Below, in pieces: positions 37,778 through 47,311 of a stretch of 64,000 nt of DNA; the stretch's first letter is position 1, and every line of letters begins with the position of its first letter. The translations under genes and the position numbers were made by a program. The notes below the pieces were generated by a model. It was not told where the DNA came from and did not search any database. It worked only from the letters and a program-made list of their open reading frames with translations. Source of the stretch: JAQIBY01 sp051747965 (GTDB lineage Bacteria; Bacteroidota; Bacteroidia; Bacteroidales; ML635J-15); assembly GCA_051747965.1 (NCBI GenBank), contig JBNJGS010000008.1, positions 1 through 64,000 on the forward strand. The letters run 5' to 3'.

Positions 37778-38724
37778 TTTACAAATTTTCTGATGGCTGT
37801 TTTATTGCTGTTTGTGATTCTGATAAAATAGTACCCTTCCGGAAGGTTGTCAATCATGATTTCAGGCCTGCTTTGATTGTTTTGCTGTATTGTTTTTCCG
37901 GCTGAGTTATAAATTTCATACCTGAAATATCCCTTGGTACCCCTGATGTTCAGCCTGCTCGTTGCCGGATTCGGGTATATTTCAAAACTGAAAGCGGAGT
38001 GGGCCTGTATGCTTGTGCTGTTGTTGATAACAGCCACAGCATCCAGATCAAAGCCGCCTGAGGCGTATTCCGTTGGAAAAGGGTCATTGATGATGTTGCC
38101 GTTGGTGTCGAAACTTGCCAGCCCAGGGTCTATGCTGCCTCCAACATCAATAATCCTGACATGGGTGATATCTGTTATGTCTATGCCGGATGAATCAGCA
38201 AGTTCGGCCAGATCAAAACCACAGCCCTGGAAACTTACCGTAGCCCCGGCCAGATTGTACACAAGTTTCTGTAAAATGGGTTCAAAACTTCCGGTTTGTT
38301 CTTCAGCAGGCAGGGATGAATATGCCGGAAATCTGACAAAGTTCTCACCATCAGAGCTTACTTCTACAAAAGCCAGTTCTGCATATACCATGCTGTCCTG
38401 GTCCGGGGGTGAATAGATCGCATTTTCAAATACTGCAAAATCAACCCCTTCGGCATCGGCTATGCCGGATTCAAAAAACAGTGTGGTACTGCCTTTGTCT
38501 CCCAGGCTGACTACCTGCCCGTCTGCTTCTCCGATGCCATTGGCTGCCTCACCAAAAGAAGCAGGAGGGGATGCGGGAGTACTCATGTTAACCGGCCCGG
38601 CATCTACCGTACATTCACTTGCCCATGCTGAGATTGCAGCATCATCAGCTGTGATGATACTGTTTTGAGCTATCAGGTTGATGGCTGTAAATACGATAAA
38701 AATGATGATAAGTGATTTTTTCAT
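37774..38724 (-). CDS. T9SS-tailed surface protein of the B12 operon
   Basis: A 316-residue secreted protein: signal peptide (cleaved near NLIAQ), a beta-rich domain of about 220 residues and a type A T9SS tail starting near YPNPATSRLNI. The domain has SPPASFGEAANGIGEADGQV, VSLGDKGSTTLFFESGIAD, DFAVFENAIY, FVEVSSDGENFVRFPAYSSL and VRIIDVGGS. Similar proteins, usually called cell surface protein, are found in Bacteroidota cobalamin operons; the function is not established. It starts 52 nt after the DUF4465 gene and overlaps the TonB receptor start by 4 nt. A role in capture of cobalamin or its carriers is inference. Confidence 0.85.
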   Translation of the reverse strand: MKKSLIIIFIVFTAINLIAQNSIITADDAAISAWASECTVDAGPVNMSTPASPPASFGEAANGIGEADGQVVSLGDKGSTTLFFESGIADAEGVDFAVFENAIYSPPDQDSMVYAELAFVEVSSDGENFVRFPAYSSLPAEEQTGSFEPILQKLVYNLAGATVSFQGCGFDLAELADSSGIDITDITHVRIIDVGGSIDPGLASFDTNGNIINDPFPTEYASGGFDLDAVAVINNSTSIQAHSAFSFEIYPNPATSRLNIRGTKGYFRYEIYNSAGKTIQQNNQSRPEIMIDNLPEGYYFIRITNSNKTAIRKFVK

Positions 38725-38776
38725 GATTTTTGATTAAAAGAGCACCCTCCGGATGAGGGCACTCCATGAAAAACAA

Positions 38777-39736
38777 CTATTTGATTAGCTTCCTGGTGAA
38801 ACTATTGTGTTCACTTTCTACCTGGATTAGATACATGCCATCAGACAAATTGCCGGTATCAATATGATGCTTGCCAGCAGGAATGTTTTTCCTGATGTGG
38901 AGGGTGCCAAAAGCATCGTATAGTTTGCAAACAGCATCTTCCCTGCTCGTGATATAAAGCTTTCCGGCAAATGGATTGGGATAGATTTCCATTGCAGTGT
39001 CTTTGGTGCTTATATCTGTATTTTGCGCATGGTATCCGATTTCATCAATGCAAAAGTAGGTAGGAACCATGGCATCACTGGAGCTGATGGTGAATTTTAT
39101 GTACTTTACAGACTCGAATGATGTAAAATCAACCCAGGTCCAGTCATCCATAATGAAACTGTTTCCATTGGTGAAATCTGCAAGCTTGATTTCTATGCTG
39201 CCACAGATTTCATCGTTTTGCTGATAGCCGCTGATTACAATACTCAAAGAGTCGCCATCGCTAAAGCCTGTGTCTTCTGAATTGATATAATGGTAAGTCC
39301 ATGTATGATTGGTGATGTATGCTCCCTGCGGATTTGCAGGTTCATTGAAAACTATGGAATCCGGCAGGTTGAATGAGGGGTAATAAATGCCGTAGTTTTC
39401 AGTACCATTGGCACCACCGGGGTTGAGCGCATACGCAGAATAGTTTTCATAAGTAGCGGTACTTGTGTCAGTTTGGTTGGAATAGGCCATGCCTCCAAAA
39501 GAACCTGCTTCACCCCAGTCCGTATAATTCAGGCCGAATTCAATTTCTCCCGATGTATAAGGGAAAAATTCTGTTTCATAGTCAGTACCGCTGTGGTCGG
39601 TGCTGCCGTCATAATAACTCTCCTGTTCCAGAGAAAGATTTTCAAAATCTGCTGTGTTTTGTGCCATGCTCCCGGACCCAAAGATACAGCTTGCAATTGC
39701 CGTGCTTAACAAAAAGCCGTGAAACTTTTTCATCAT
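38777..39736 (-). CDS. DUF4465-family T9SS-tailed surface protein, first gene of the B12 operon
   Basis: A 319-residue secreted protein: signal peptide (cleaved near GSMAQ), one DUF4465-like beta-sandwich (about 35-230) and a type A T9SS tail (YPNPFAGKLYI onward). DUF4465 features are YYDGSTDHSGTDYETEF, EIEFGLNYTDWGEAGSFGGM then AYSNQTDTST, LPDSIVFNEPANPQGAYITN, and IMDDWTWVDFTSF. It is the first gene after the cobalamin riboswitch. DUF4465 proteins recur in such operons, and I recall that the B12-binding surface protein BtuH of Bacteroides belongs to this group; that link should be checked. Unlike gut lipoproteins, this one uses a T9SS tail. Confidence 0.88.
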   Translation of the reverse strand: MMKKFHGFLLSTAIASCIFGSGSMAQNTADFENLSLEQESYYDGSTDHSGTDYETEFFPYTSGEIEFGLNYTDWGEAGSFGGMAYSNQTDTSTATYENYSAYALNPGGANGTENYGIYYPSFNLPDSIVFNEPANPQGAYITNHTWTYHYINSEDTGFSDGDSLSIVISGYQQNDEICGSIEIKLADFTNGNSFIMDDWTWVDFTSFESVKYIKFTISSSDAMVPTYFCIDEIGYHAQNTDISTKDTAMEIYPNPFAGKLYITSREDAVCKLYDAFGTLHIRKNIPAGKHHIDTGNLSDGMYLIQVESEHNSFTRKLIK

Positions 39737-39854
39737 GTAAAAATTATTGATTCAACAAAAATGATTTCAATTCAGGCAGAAAGGCAGGGGATGAAAAATC
39801 CATCTTTTGGTGTCAAAATCCGGATGTTTCAGCTTTTAACCCGAAAGCCTGATA

Positions 39855-40056
39855 AACATTTGCTCTGGCAGGTCTTCTGACTTACTCCATGTCTGGCTGC
39901 CTTCCCGACCGCCGGGGCGGTTAGTGGCGAGGGTTGCCGGACACCTTTGGAGCTTACAGCAGCGGGTACTGTTGCCGATTTTCACGGCATTCCCGTTTTC
40001 ATCCGTAACCGTTTGTTCCATGCCGGAAAAACCGACAAACGGTTGTGGAACCAAAG
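39855..40056 (-). ncRNA. cobalamin (AdoCbl) riboswitch
   Basis: On the minus strand this leader has the conserved cobalamin-riboswitch core: AAACGGGAATGCCGTGAAAA, then CGGCAACAGTACCCGCTGC and TGTAAGCTCC, CCACTAACCGCCCC, and the B12 box AGTCAGAAGACCTGCC (near 39866-39881). It lies about 120 nt before the DUF4465 gene and should switch off the whole uptake operon when cobalamin is abundant. Ends are approximate. Confidence 0.95.
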
Positions 40057-40062
40057 TCATGA

Positions 40063-40070
40063 CAAATGTA
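40063..40070 (-). promoter_or_regulatory. -7 box of the B12 operon promoter
   Basis: The minus strand reads TACATTTG, a perfect TAnnTTTG box, just upstream of the riboswitch. A T-rich but not perfect -33 region lies about 18 nt further upstream. The rest of the upstream gap, to 40269, shows nothing else. Confidence 0.5.
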
Positions 40071-40269
40071 GGCTAATTTCCTGACAGGAAAAAAAAATTA
40101 ATTAACCGAAAACAGAAATATTTTTGGAATATCTTTATAATCAGATTGTAAGATTGTTTATATCTCAGGGGCTAAAGCAGGTGATAAGGTGAATTTTATA
40201 AAGTAAGGGGACGCTCCGGCGAACATCAGCATCATAAAATCACAGGACTGATAACCTGATTGCGCAAGC

Positions 40270-43200
40270 CTACCTGATTACCAGAACGGTACCGGTGTTG
40301 GTTTGTTTACCGCCTGCTGTTTCATAGTACCATTCCGAACCGTCAGAAAAAGTGGCTTCGATTTTCCAGACATATACTCCTTTTTCAACAATTTGTCCCT
40401 GAAATTTTCCGTTCCATGATTCTTGCGGGCTGCCGTCATGCGGGTCAAGCTGATCACTTTCGAAAATCAATTTACCATGTCTGTTGTAAATCAACAGACG
40501 GTAAGAAGTGAGGGATTTGCCTTTGGGCTTAAAGATGCCCTGTTCTCCCTGTGAGCTTTCCGGAATGATGGCGTTGGGTACATACAAACCGTTAAAGTAG
40601 TCTATCTGTACTGCTTTGCTGAGGCTGTCAGAGCATCCCCTGGCATCTGTAACAAAAAGGCTGGCCCGGTATGCTTCGCCAAGATAGTTTTGATTGCTGC
40701 TGTACCTGTGCATTGGCGATGCTTCCTCTGTAGTAAAACCATCACCGAAATCCCAGCTTACGCTAAGCGGCGATGTACCACCGCCACTGTGGTTGATAAA
40801 CTGTACTTCACCGTATTTTTCAGGATCTTCTTTCCGATTGGCAGTTTCATAAACAAAATCTGCTGTGGGTGTAGGATGTACTTTTATAATAGAATCTTTT
40901 ATCAGGGTATCCCGGCAACCATTTTCTGTCTCAATTGCCAGACTTACAGAATATGTTCCTGCATGATATGTATGTGAAGGATTCTGACTGTCTGAAAACC
41001 TGTTATCACCAAAGTCCCAGTGTGTGGTTTCCAGGGCATCGTCCTGCGGGTTTTTGATTTCAGGAAGGAATTCTGTTGTCAGGGGATCGCATCCGCTGGC
41101 ATTGTCAATTGAAAAATCAGGATTTGGAGCGGGGTTGATTTTTATGTCATGCTTTACTGTATCACTGCAATTGTACGCATTGATGCTCACCAGCTCAACC
41201 GTGTGGGTTCCGGATGTCTCAAATGTGTAAGAGGGATTGGTATTGCCGGAAAAACTCTCTTTTGAGAAGTAGTTGGAGTTAGTAGACCAGTGGAAGACAG
41301 TACCACCCCTTGTTTGGTTATTAAAATGCACCTCTTTTGGCAGTTCACATTCATGGGGTTCCTGTACAGACCAGGTGAATTCTGCATGAGGAATGGGGTT
41401 TACTCTGATTGTGCTGATGGCGGTATCTATACACCTTGTTTCACCAAAATCGCCTCTGGCAACCAATTGAATATCATATTCTCCACTTTGTGAAAAATTC
41501 CATGAAGGATTCGTTTCCAAAGATTCTCCATCCCTGCCAAAAGTCCAGTGGTATTGTCCGGCCAGTGAGGATTCATTCTGAAATTCTACAGGTTGACCCT
41601 GGCAGATCTCTGGTACATCTGTAAACTCTGCGTAAAAATCAGGTACCTCAATGTTCAGTTCAAATGATTTGTCGCAGGTATTGTTGTTATCAGCCTGAAG
41701 AATGACCACCGGACTGTATTCTCCGGGAGCAGTGTATGTATATTCAATGCTGTCTCCATGAATGATGTCACCATTGCCCATATCCCAGATGATGTTTGTT
41801 ACATCATTTGTATTGCCGGCATATGCCTGAAACTCATTCTCGGGACAGGCCAATTCCGGCATGTTGATATCTGCGGAGGGGCCACCAACGTGGATGTATT
41901 CTTCTCTAATGAGTGTGTCGCTGCAGCCATTGCTGGTGGCTGCAATTAAAGAAACATCATATATGCCGGGACTATGATATGTGTGATCGGGATTCTCATT
42001 GGATGCGCCATGACTTTCGTTTCCAAAATCCCAGTCAAAGGATGCAAGCTCCTGAGTGCTGTTTACATCGAAATGTACAGAGAATGGATAACAGGAAGAT
42101 TCTGTTTCATCAGCTATAAAGTCAATCTCAGGATAGTTTTGTACATTGATGTAATTGTTCCTGGTTTGCTGATTTACACATCCTCCATTGGTAATAACCT
42201 TGAGATTTACATGATAATTACCGGCTTCATTGAAAACCATTTCCGGACTCATCTCCTCGCTTGTATCCCCATTGCCGAAGCTCCAGTAGTATGAGGCAGA
42301 ACTGTCCTGATTTTCCGGAATAAACCGGGTGCTTTCTCCTGTACATAGTTTTGTGTTAGCACTGCTGAAATCTGCAGAAGGATTGTTGGTAACCACAGGT
42401 TGCTGTGCAGAAATGCTTGTGGAGCATCCCAATACATCTGTAATGGCAAGTCCCGGTGTGAAACTGCCGCCTTCAGTGTAGGTGTGCTCCGTGATTAATT
42501 CCTGGCTTTGCATCCCGTCATCAAAGTTCCATATAGTATTGTCAATTGTAGTGTCAGAAGATACCTGCGCAGCAAATGATACATTCAGTGGTGCGCAACC
42601 TGTAATATTATCAATGTTTGTTTTGGCCACAGGTTGATAAATTTTGATGATTTGTGATGCTGTGTCACGGCAGCCGTTGCGGTCTGTAACCACAAGGCTC
42701 ATACTATGCTCACCTCTTTCGGAAAAAGTGTGTTCGATGGCATCGCTGCTTACCGAATCAACTGCTCCCTTGTCAATAATCCAGTGATATTTTCCCCATT
42801 TTTCACCGTATTCTGCAGGTATGGCAAACTGACTTTCTTCCCCGTCTGCATTAATCGTTAGTCCGGGACATCCATAAGTGGTGTCTGTGCTGATTTTTGC
42901 CTCCAGCTTGCGTGGCTTGATCGTTTTCCGTGCAGTATAATCGCATTCATTGTCCACATTGTGAGCGACCAGCTCCACAGTATAGTTGCCTGCCTCGCTG
43001 TAAGTGTAACTTACTTCTTCCTGATTGTGAAAACCAATGGTTCCGTCTCCCATTTTCCAGTACCAGCCGTCTGCGTCTGTAACATCTGCAGAAAAATGCC
43101 AGCGCAGGGGAGTATCACAATCAAAACTTCTGCTAAAATCTGCTACCGGGCCTTTTGCATAGGTGATATCGTTCATTCCTGCGGGCTCGCTCATACAGCC

Positions 43201-45012
43201 ATTGTATCCAACCATCAGGGCTACATCCATATAACCGGTGTCCGTAAAATGATACTGAGGATTTGGTGTAACGGAAGAACCACCGTCGGAAAAACTCCAT
43301 ATCCATTGATCAATGAGGCTCTCATCACTTGATTCATCAAATAGTGAAATGTAATCTGAAGCACAAATGGTATCAGGGATGTTGTACGAAAAATCTGCGG
43401 TTTGTGGTGTACCTGCTTCTACAAGGATTTCAAAGGAACTTGAGCAGCCTCCGGCAGTTTTAACCGTCATGCGGGTAAGGTATTCACCGGGCTCTGTCCA
43501 TGTATGGGAGGGGTTGAACTCTTCGCTTGTGTTACCATCACCAAAATTCCAGTGAACAGCCACTATGCTGTCTGTCGGGTTGTCGTAAACCGACTCGTTG
43601 TTGAACTCAATGCTTAAGGGAACACATCCCCTGACATCATTGGCATATGCCGGTAGATTATTTGGTGTTACCCAGGCGCGGGGCATGTTTATTTCCACTG
43701 ATTGTTGGATGGCAGTATCTGTGCAACCAAGTGCACCGCTTACAATCAATGTGTCAGTAAGTGTTCTCTGAAAATCAGAACCGGGATTCATATCAGAATC
43801 AGTGTATAGCATAATCAGGTCTTCCTGACTGCTGGTGATTCCTTTGTCTGTACGCCACTGAAAAGATACAGCATTTTCTGATTCTGACTGGTATTCAACA
43901 AATGCAGGAAGCCCGCACAATACAGATTCACTGGTGGTGAATCCTGCTTCTACCTGTTCAATCTCAATGGTATGGCTGATGCTCTGCTGACAACCGTCAT
44001 CATTCCATACCTGCAGATTGACTTCATAGCTTCCTGCAGTTGAATACTCATGTTGTGGATTAACCTCATTCGAGGTGGCGCCGTCTCCAAAATCCCATTC
44101 AGCATGACTGAAAGCCTCTGAATGGTTGGAAAATTGAATCTCTGTCTGGTTGCAGAAAACGGTGTCAGCCGGTGAAAAATCTGCAAGGACAGGAGAGATT
44201 TGTATTATATTTGTATGATTAACAGTGCTTTCGCAATTATTGGCGTTGATAACCGTCGCGCTGACATCATAGTTTCCGAAATCCTCGTAAGTATGCGTGG
44301 GTGTTGTCTCTGTTGAGCTGTTACCATCACCAAAATCCCAGAGTATTTCAGAGCCTTCCGGCAGATTGTCATCAGGGCTGAAGGTAACTTCTGCAGGCAG
44401 ATTGCAGAAGCTTGTTTTTGAAGCGGAAAAGTCAAAATCTTCTGCAGGGAATACCTCAATGTGGTTTTCAGCATAAGTGGATGATGTACACCCGTGTTCA
44501 TTTATGATGGTGAGCAAGACATCGTAATAGCCTGGATCGTCAAAGTTCATGCTGATGTTCTTGCCTTCATATATGGTGCCGGTACCAAAATCCCAGCGAT
44601 ATGTGTCTCCATCAGAAAGGTCTGAGCCACTTGCGGAAAATTCTGTGGAAAGAGGAGCACAGCCTTCAGTATTCCCGTTGGTTGTGATATTTGCCTGTGA
44701 GCTGCTGTATGCACTGACTGCATTTTTTATTAAGATGGTATCGGCATGTTCGTTGTTATAGGCAATAAGGCGGACATCATAATTTCCTGCCTGTGAATAT
44801 ACAGCGCCGGGGTTTTCTAAAACTGAAGTATTGCCATTGCCGAAATCCCATTCGTAATTCAGATTATCACCTTCAGACTGGTTGACAAAGCTAACCTGCA
44901 GGGGTGTGCAACCTTGGTTTACAGACATATCAAAATCAGCTGTAATGCTTTGCCCCGAAACAATTCCGGGAAAAGTCAGCATGATAAGCGTTATGATAAT
45001 CTGTATTCTCAT
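40270..45012 (-). CDS. giant PKD-repeat surface protein with type B (gliding-type) T9SS C-terminal domain
   Basis: A 1580-residue secreted protein. The start ATG at 45012 gives a signal peptide (MRIQIIITLIMLTFPGIVSG); a GTG at 45027 would add five residues. About 17 PKD-like repeats of roughly 80-90 residues follow, most with WDFGDG- or WSFGNG-like cores and a Cys at the repeat end (for example EWDFGDGATSNEVNPQHEYS). The C-terminus (FNGLYVPNAIIPESSQGEQG, then LLIYNRHGKLIFESDQL and GVYVWKIEATFSDG) is the gliding-motility-type CHU_C domain, the type B T9SS signal. Such proteins are cell-surface adhesins. A PorP/SprF protein likely to assist secretion is encoded at 33521-34588. Adhesion is inferred from architecture. 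Confidence 0.93.
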   Translation of the reverse strand: MRIQIIITLIMLTFPGIVSGQSITADFDMSVNQGCTPLQVSFVNQSEGDNLNYEWDFGNGNTSVLENPGAVYSQAGNYDVRLIAYNNEHADTILIKNAVSAYSSSQANITTNGNTEGCAPLSTEFSASGSDLSDGDTYRWDFGTGTIYEGKNISMNFDDPGYYDVLLTIINEHGCTSSTYAENHIEVFPAEDFDFSASKTSFCNLPAEVTFSPDDNLPEGSEILWDFGDGNSSTETTPTHTYEDFGNYDVSATVINANNCESTVNHTNIIQISPVLADFSPADTVFCNQTEIQFSNHSEAFSHAEWDFGDGATSNEVNPQHEYSTAGSYEVNLQVWNDDGCQQSISHTIEIEQVEAGFTTSESVLCGLPAFVEYQSESENAVSFQWRTDKGITSSQEDLIMLYTDSDMNPGSDFQRTLTDTLIVSGALGCTDTAIQQSVEINMPRAWVTPNNLPAYANDVRGCVPLSIEFNNESVYDNPTDSIVAVHWNFGDGNTSEEFNPSHTWTEPGEYLTRMTVKTAGGCSSSFEILVEAGTPQTADFSYNIPDTICASDYISLFDESSDESLIDQWIWSFSDGGSSVTPNPQYHFTDTGYMDVALMVGYNGCMSEPAGMNDITYAKGPVADFSRSFDCDTPLRWHFSADVTDADGWYWKMGDGTIGFHNQEEVSYTYSEAGNYTVELVAHNVDNECDYTARKTIKPRKLEAKISTDTTYGCPGLTINADGEESQFAIPAEYGEKWGKYHWIIDKGAVDSVSSDAIEHTFSERGEHSMSLVVTDRNGCRDTASQIIKIYQPVAKTNIDNITGCAPLNVSFAAQVSSDTTIDNTIWNFDDGMQSQELITEHTYTEGGSFTPGLAITDVLGCSTSISAQQPVVTNNPSADFSSANTKLCTGESTRFIPENQDSSASYYWSFGNGDTSEEMSPEMVFNEAGNYHVNLKVITNGGCVNQQTRNNYINVQNYPEIDFIADETESSCYPFSVHFDVNSTQELASFDWDFGNESHGASNENPDHTYHSPGIYDVSLIAATSNGCSDTLIREEYIHVGGPSADINMPELACPENEFQAYAGNTNDVTNIIWDMGNGDIIHGDSIEYTYTAPGEYSPVVILQADNNNTCDKSFELNIEVPDFYAEFTDVPEICQGQPVEFQNESSLAGQYHWTFGRDGESLETNPSWNFSQSGEYDIQLVARGDFGETRCIDTAISTIRVNPIPHAEFTWSVQEPHECELPKEVHFNNQTRGGTVFHWSTNSNYFSKESFSGNTNPSYTFETSGTHTVELVSINAYNCSDTVKHDIKINPAPNPDFSIDNASGCDPLTTEFLPEIKNPQDDALETTHWDFGDNRFSDSQNPSHTYHAGTYSVSLAIETENGCRDTLIKDSIIKVHPTPTADFVYETANRKEDPEKYGEVQFINHSGGGTSPLSVSWDFGDGFTTEEASPMHRYSSNQNYLGEAYRASLFVTDARGCSDSLSKAVQIDYFNGLYVPNAIIPESSQGEQGIFKPKGKSLTSYRLLIYNRHGKLIFESDQLDPHDGSPQESWNGKFQGQIVEKGVYVWKIEATFSDGSEWYYETAGGKQTNTGTVLVIR

Positions 45013-45252
45013 AGTTTGTTTTTCCACTTTTTCTATTGTATGATCAATATACGCCTAAAAAACGTCTGGCGACAGGTGATAAAGCAGTATTTCCGACTCG
45101 GTTAAAATGCTTAGTGTAATCCTGTCAAAAGATACAGAACAGGATACGTGTTTTTGTCTGAGCCGGCAGCATGGCTTGAATGCTCTTTCGGATTTGTGAT
45201 TATTCTGCTGTGTGTGATTTTTCTTTATCTTTATGGAAAAGAGTTTGCGCAT

Positions 45253-46674
45253 ATGAAAATTGTTCTGGTAGAAGATAATCAAGCCCTCAACAGGCTTATT
45301 ACATACAAATTAAATCAGGCAGGCTATGATGCCACAGGATATACAATGGCGGCAGAAATGATAGAAAATTATCCTGAAATTCAGCCTGATTTATTGCTTA
45401 TTGATTATAGCCTTCCGGATATGACGGGGGAGGAGCTTGTTGAGGTGCTCCGGGAAATGAACTATGATGCCCCATTTATTATTATCACAGGCCACAGTGA
45501 CATACAGCTTGCCATATCACTTATGAAAATGGGCGCTCTGGACTATGTGGTTAAAAATGAGGGTTTCCAGGATATCTTACCTGCTCTGGTTGAAAAGGCT
45601 TATGACCAAATTAAGATGATGCGTAAAGTTGAGGAGGCCAGAGAGCAGATTAAGAAAAACGAGGTATTGTATCGAAATACTGTAGATAAGATTCCTGATC
45701 CCATATTTTATTATAGCGGCGAAGAGGTTCTCTTCATCAACGAAGCTTTTCGCCAAAAACTTAAATACAGCTTTGAGGAAATGAATGGTCCTGCTTTCAG
45801 GGAAATCGTACCTGACAAATATTTTAATAAAGTGGAAGCCTGGTTTGATGAACACAAGCCGGGACAAACATTTCCTGTGTTTGAAATTGAGCTGCAGTCA
45901 AAAGACAAGAAAAATCTGTATTTCCTGGTCAAAGCCATCAAAACACGATTTAAGAACAAGACGGCCATCATGGTTGTCTTGTCAGATATTACTGAAAAAA
46001 AGGCTTTTGAAGCCCGGCTTATGAAAAGCATTCTTGACACAGAAGAAAAAGAGAGAATGCGATTTGCCCGTGATCTGCATGATGAGCTGGGCCCGATACT
46101 TTCCGGAATTAAAATGTACACCGGCCTTTTGGGAAAAAGCGGCGAACAGGAAAATCAGGATGAGGTTGTTGGAAAAATTACTGAGCTGGTAGATGATGCT
46201 GTGCAAGCTTCCCGCAACTTGTCCAGCAATATGATACCGGGAATCCTGATAGATTTTGGTTTGAACCATGCAATCAGATCATTTGTTGATCAGATTTCCG
46301 GTGATAGCGGCCTGGATATAAATTTTGATTCCACCCTGAAATCCAGGCTTGAACAAAACATTGAAATATCTCTTTTTCGCATCGTTAAGGAGTTGATTAA
46401 CAATTCCCTGAAGCATGCGGATGCTTCTTCCATTGATATTCAGATATTTGAAACAAAAGGCCGAAAAGTCAGTCTGTTTTATGAAGATGACGGCTGCGGT
46501 TTTGATCTGGAAATGCTAAAGAAAGATCTTTCTGTTTCAGGGATCGGTCTGAGAAATATTGTTAATCGTCTGGATATGATCAATGCCCGGTACAAGTTTG
46601 AGACAGAGCCGGGGCAGGGATTTGCTTTTACGACCACCGTGTTTTTAGACAATCAACTGGGAACAGAAATCTAA
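45253..46674 (+). CDS. REC-PAS-histidine kinase (NarX/DegS-type kinase core)
   Basis: A 473-residue soluble protein from ATG 45253 (MKIVLVEDNQALNRLITYKL). The frame is open to a GTG at 45148, which would add a hydrophobic segment; a receiver normally starts as chosen, and a -7-like box TATCTTTA at 45226-45233 also favours ATG. Order: receiver (1-120) with Asp51 in LLIDYSLPDMTG, a short coiled coil, a PAS domain (about 140-255), HisKA_3 with His276 in MRFARDLHDELGPILSG, and an HATPase with IVKELINNSLKHADASSIDI. The kinase part is of the type that phosphorylates NarL/LuxR-like regulators, none of which is encoded nearby. The receiver suggests its kinase is controlled by another system. Confidence 0.92.
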   Translation: MKIVLVEDNQALNRLITYKLNQAGYDATGYTMAAEMIENYPEIQPDLLLIDYSLPDMTGEELVEVLREMNYDAPFIIITGHSDIQLAISLMKMGALDYVVKNEGFQDILPALVEKAYDQIKMMRKVEEAREQIKKNEVLYRNTVDKIPDPIFYYSGEEVLFINEAFRQKLKYSFEEMNGPAFREIVPDKYFNKVEAWFDEHKPGQTFPVFEIELQSKDKKNLYFLVKAIKTRFKNKTAIMVVLSDITEKKAFEARLMKSILDTEEKERMRFARDLHDELGPILSGIKMYTGLLGKSGEQENQDEVVGKITELVDDAVQASRNLSSNMIPGILIDFGLNHAIRSFVDQISGDSGLDINFDSTLKSRLEQNIEISLFRIVKELINNSLKHADASSIDIQIFETKGRKVSLFYEDDGCGFDLEMLKKDLSVSGIGLRNIVNRLDMINARYKFETEPGQGFAFTTTVFLDNQLGTEI

Positions 46675-47144
46675 TCCAGAAATGATTCCTTATCCGGAAA
46701 ATCAAATTTTTCCTTTGCTTGTTCCCTGCTAAAAGTATAGTATGCAATTTCCGCCTGAGCACAGATTTTCCCTGATTCATTCCGGATGTTCACATCTATA
46801 AAGACAATATTGCGCTTTATCTCCCGGAGTGTGCCGCGTATTTCAATTTTTCCCTCGTCTGTTCTCACCGGGCGCTTGTACCTGACATTCAGATCAGTGG
46901 TGACGCCGGTGGTTCCAAGCTGTGAAAATATTATCCACTCGCCCAGTTCATCCATCATGGTGGCAATAATCCCCCCGTGCATGATGCCTTTCCAACCGTC
47001 GTAAAACCATTCAGGTTCAAAAAAGGATACAACATCATCACCATCAAGCCAGAATTCCATTTTTAAGCCACGTGGATTCTCCGGCGAACATCCGAAACAA
47101 TGATAAGAGCCTTTTGATGCCAGTGCGTTTTTTAACTTTTTCAT
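46671..47144 (-). CDS. PaaI-like hotdog thioesterase
   Basis: A 157-residue hotdog-fold protein from ATG 47144 (MKKLKNALASKGSYHCFGCS). The PaaI/YdiI-type active-site segment WKGIMHGGIIATMMDELGEW (HGG plus Asp/Glu) is present, followed by VTTDLNVRYKRPVRTDEGKI. The N-terminal CFGCSPENPRGLKMEF is typical of a subgroup annotated as PaaI family thioesterase. It likely cleaves an acyl-CoA or acyl-ACP thioester; the substrate is unknown. Its end overlaps the end of the convergent kinase gene by 4 nt. It is divergent from ligA. Confidence 0.9.
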   Translation of the reverse strand: MKKLKNALASKGSYHCFGCSPENPRGLKMEFWLDGDDVVSFFEPEWFYDGWKGIMHGGIIATMMDELGEWIIFSQLGTTGVTTDLNVRYKRPVRTDEGKIEIRGTLREIKRNIVFIDVNIRNESGKICAQAEIAYYTFSREQAKEKFDFPDKESFLD

Positions 47145-47311
47145 AGATACAATATTGTTGATAATTATTTTCTGAAACAAGTCTCAGAAGATACAAATTT
47201 TACAATTTTATTATCTTTAAAAAAATAAAGTTTCATTCTCAGTCTGCTTGCAGATGGAATGTATACCTGTTGATTATCAGATTGTAACCTTGTTTTAGTA
47301 AAACAGTACTT

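Noticed and set aside
40270..45012. Regular repeats that might suggest a CRISPR or satellite array
   Set aside because: The periodicity is at protein level (PKD domains of about 80-90 residues) with diverged DNA; no short identical repeats with unique spacers exist.
45148..45252. N-terminal extension of the REC-PAS-kinase
   Set aside because: It starts with GTG, precedes a canonical receiver start at ATG 45253, and a -7-like box lies inside it; kept only as a finding to test.
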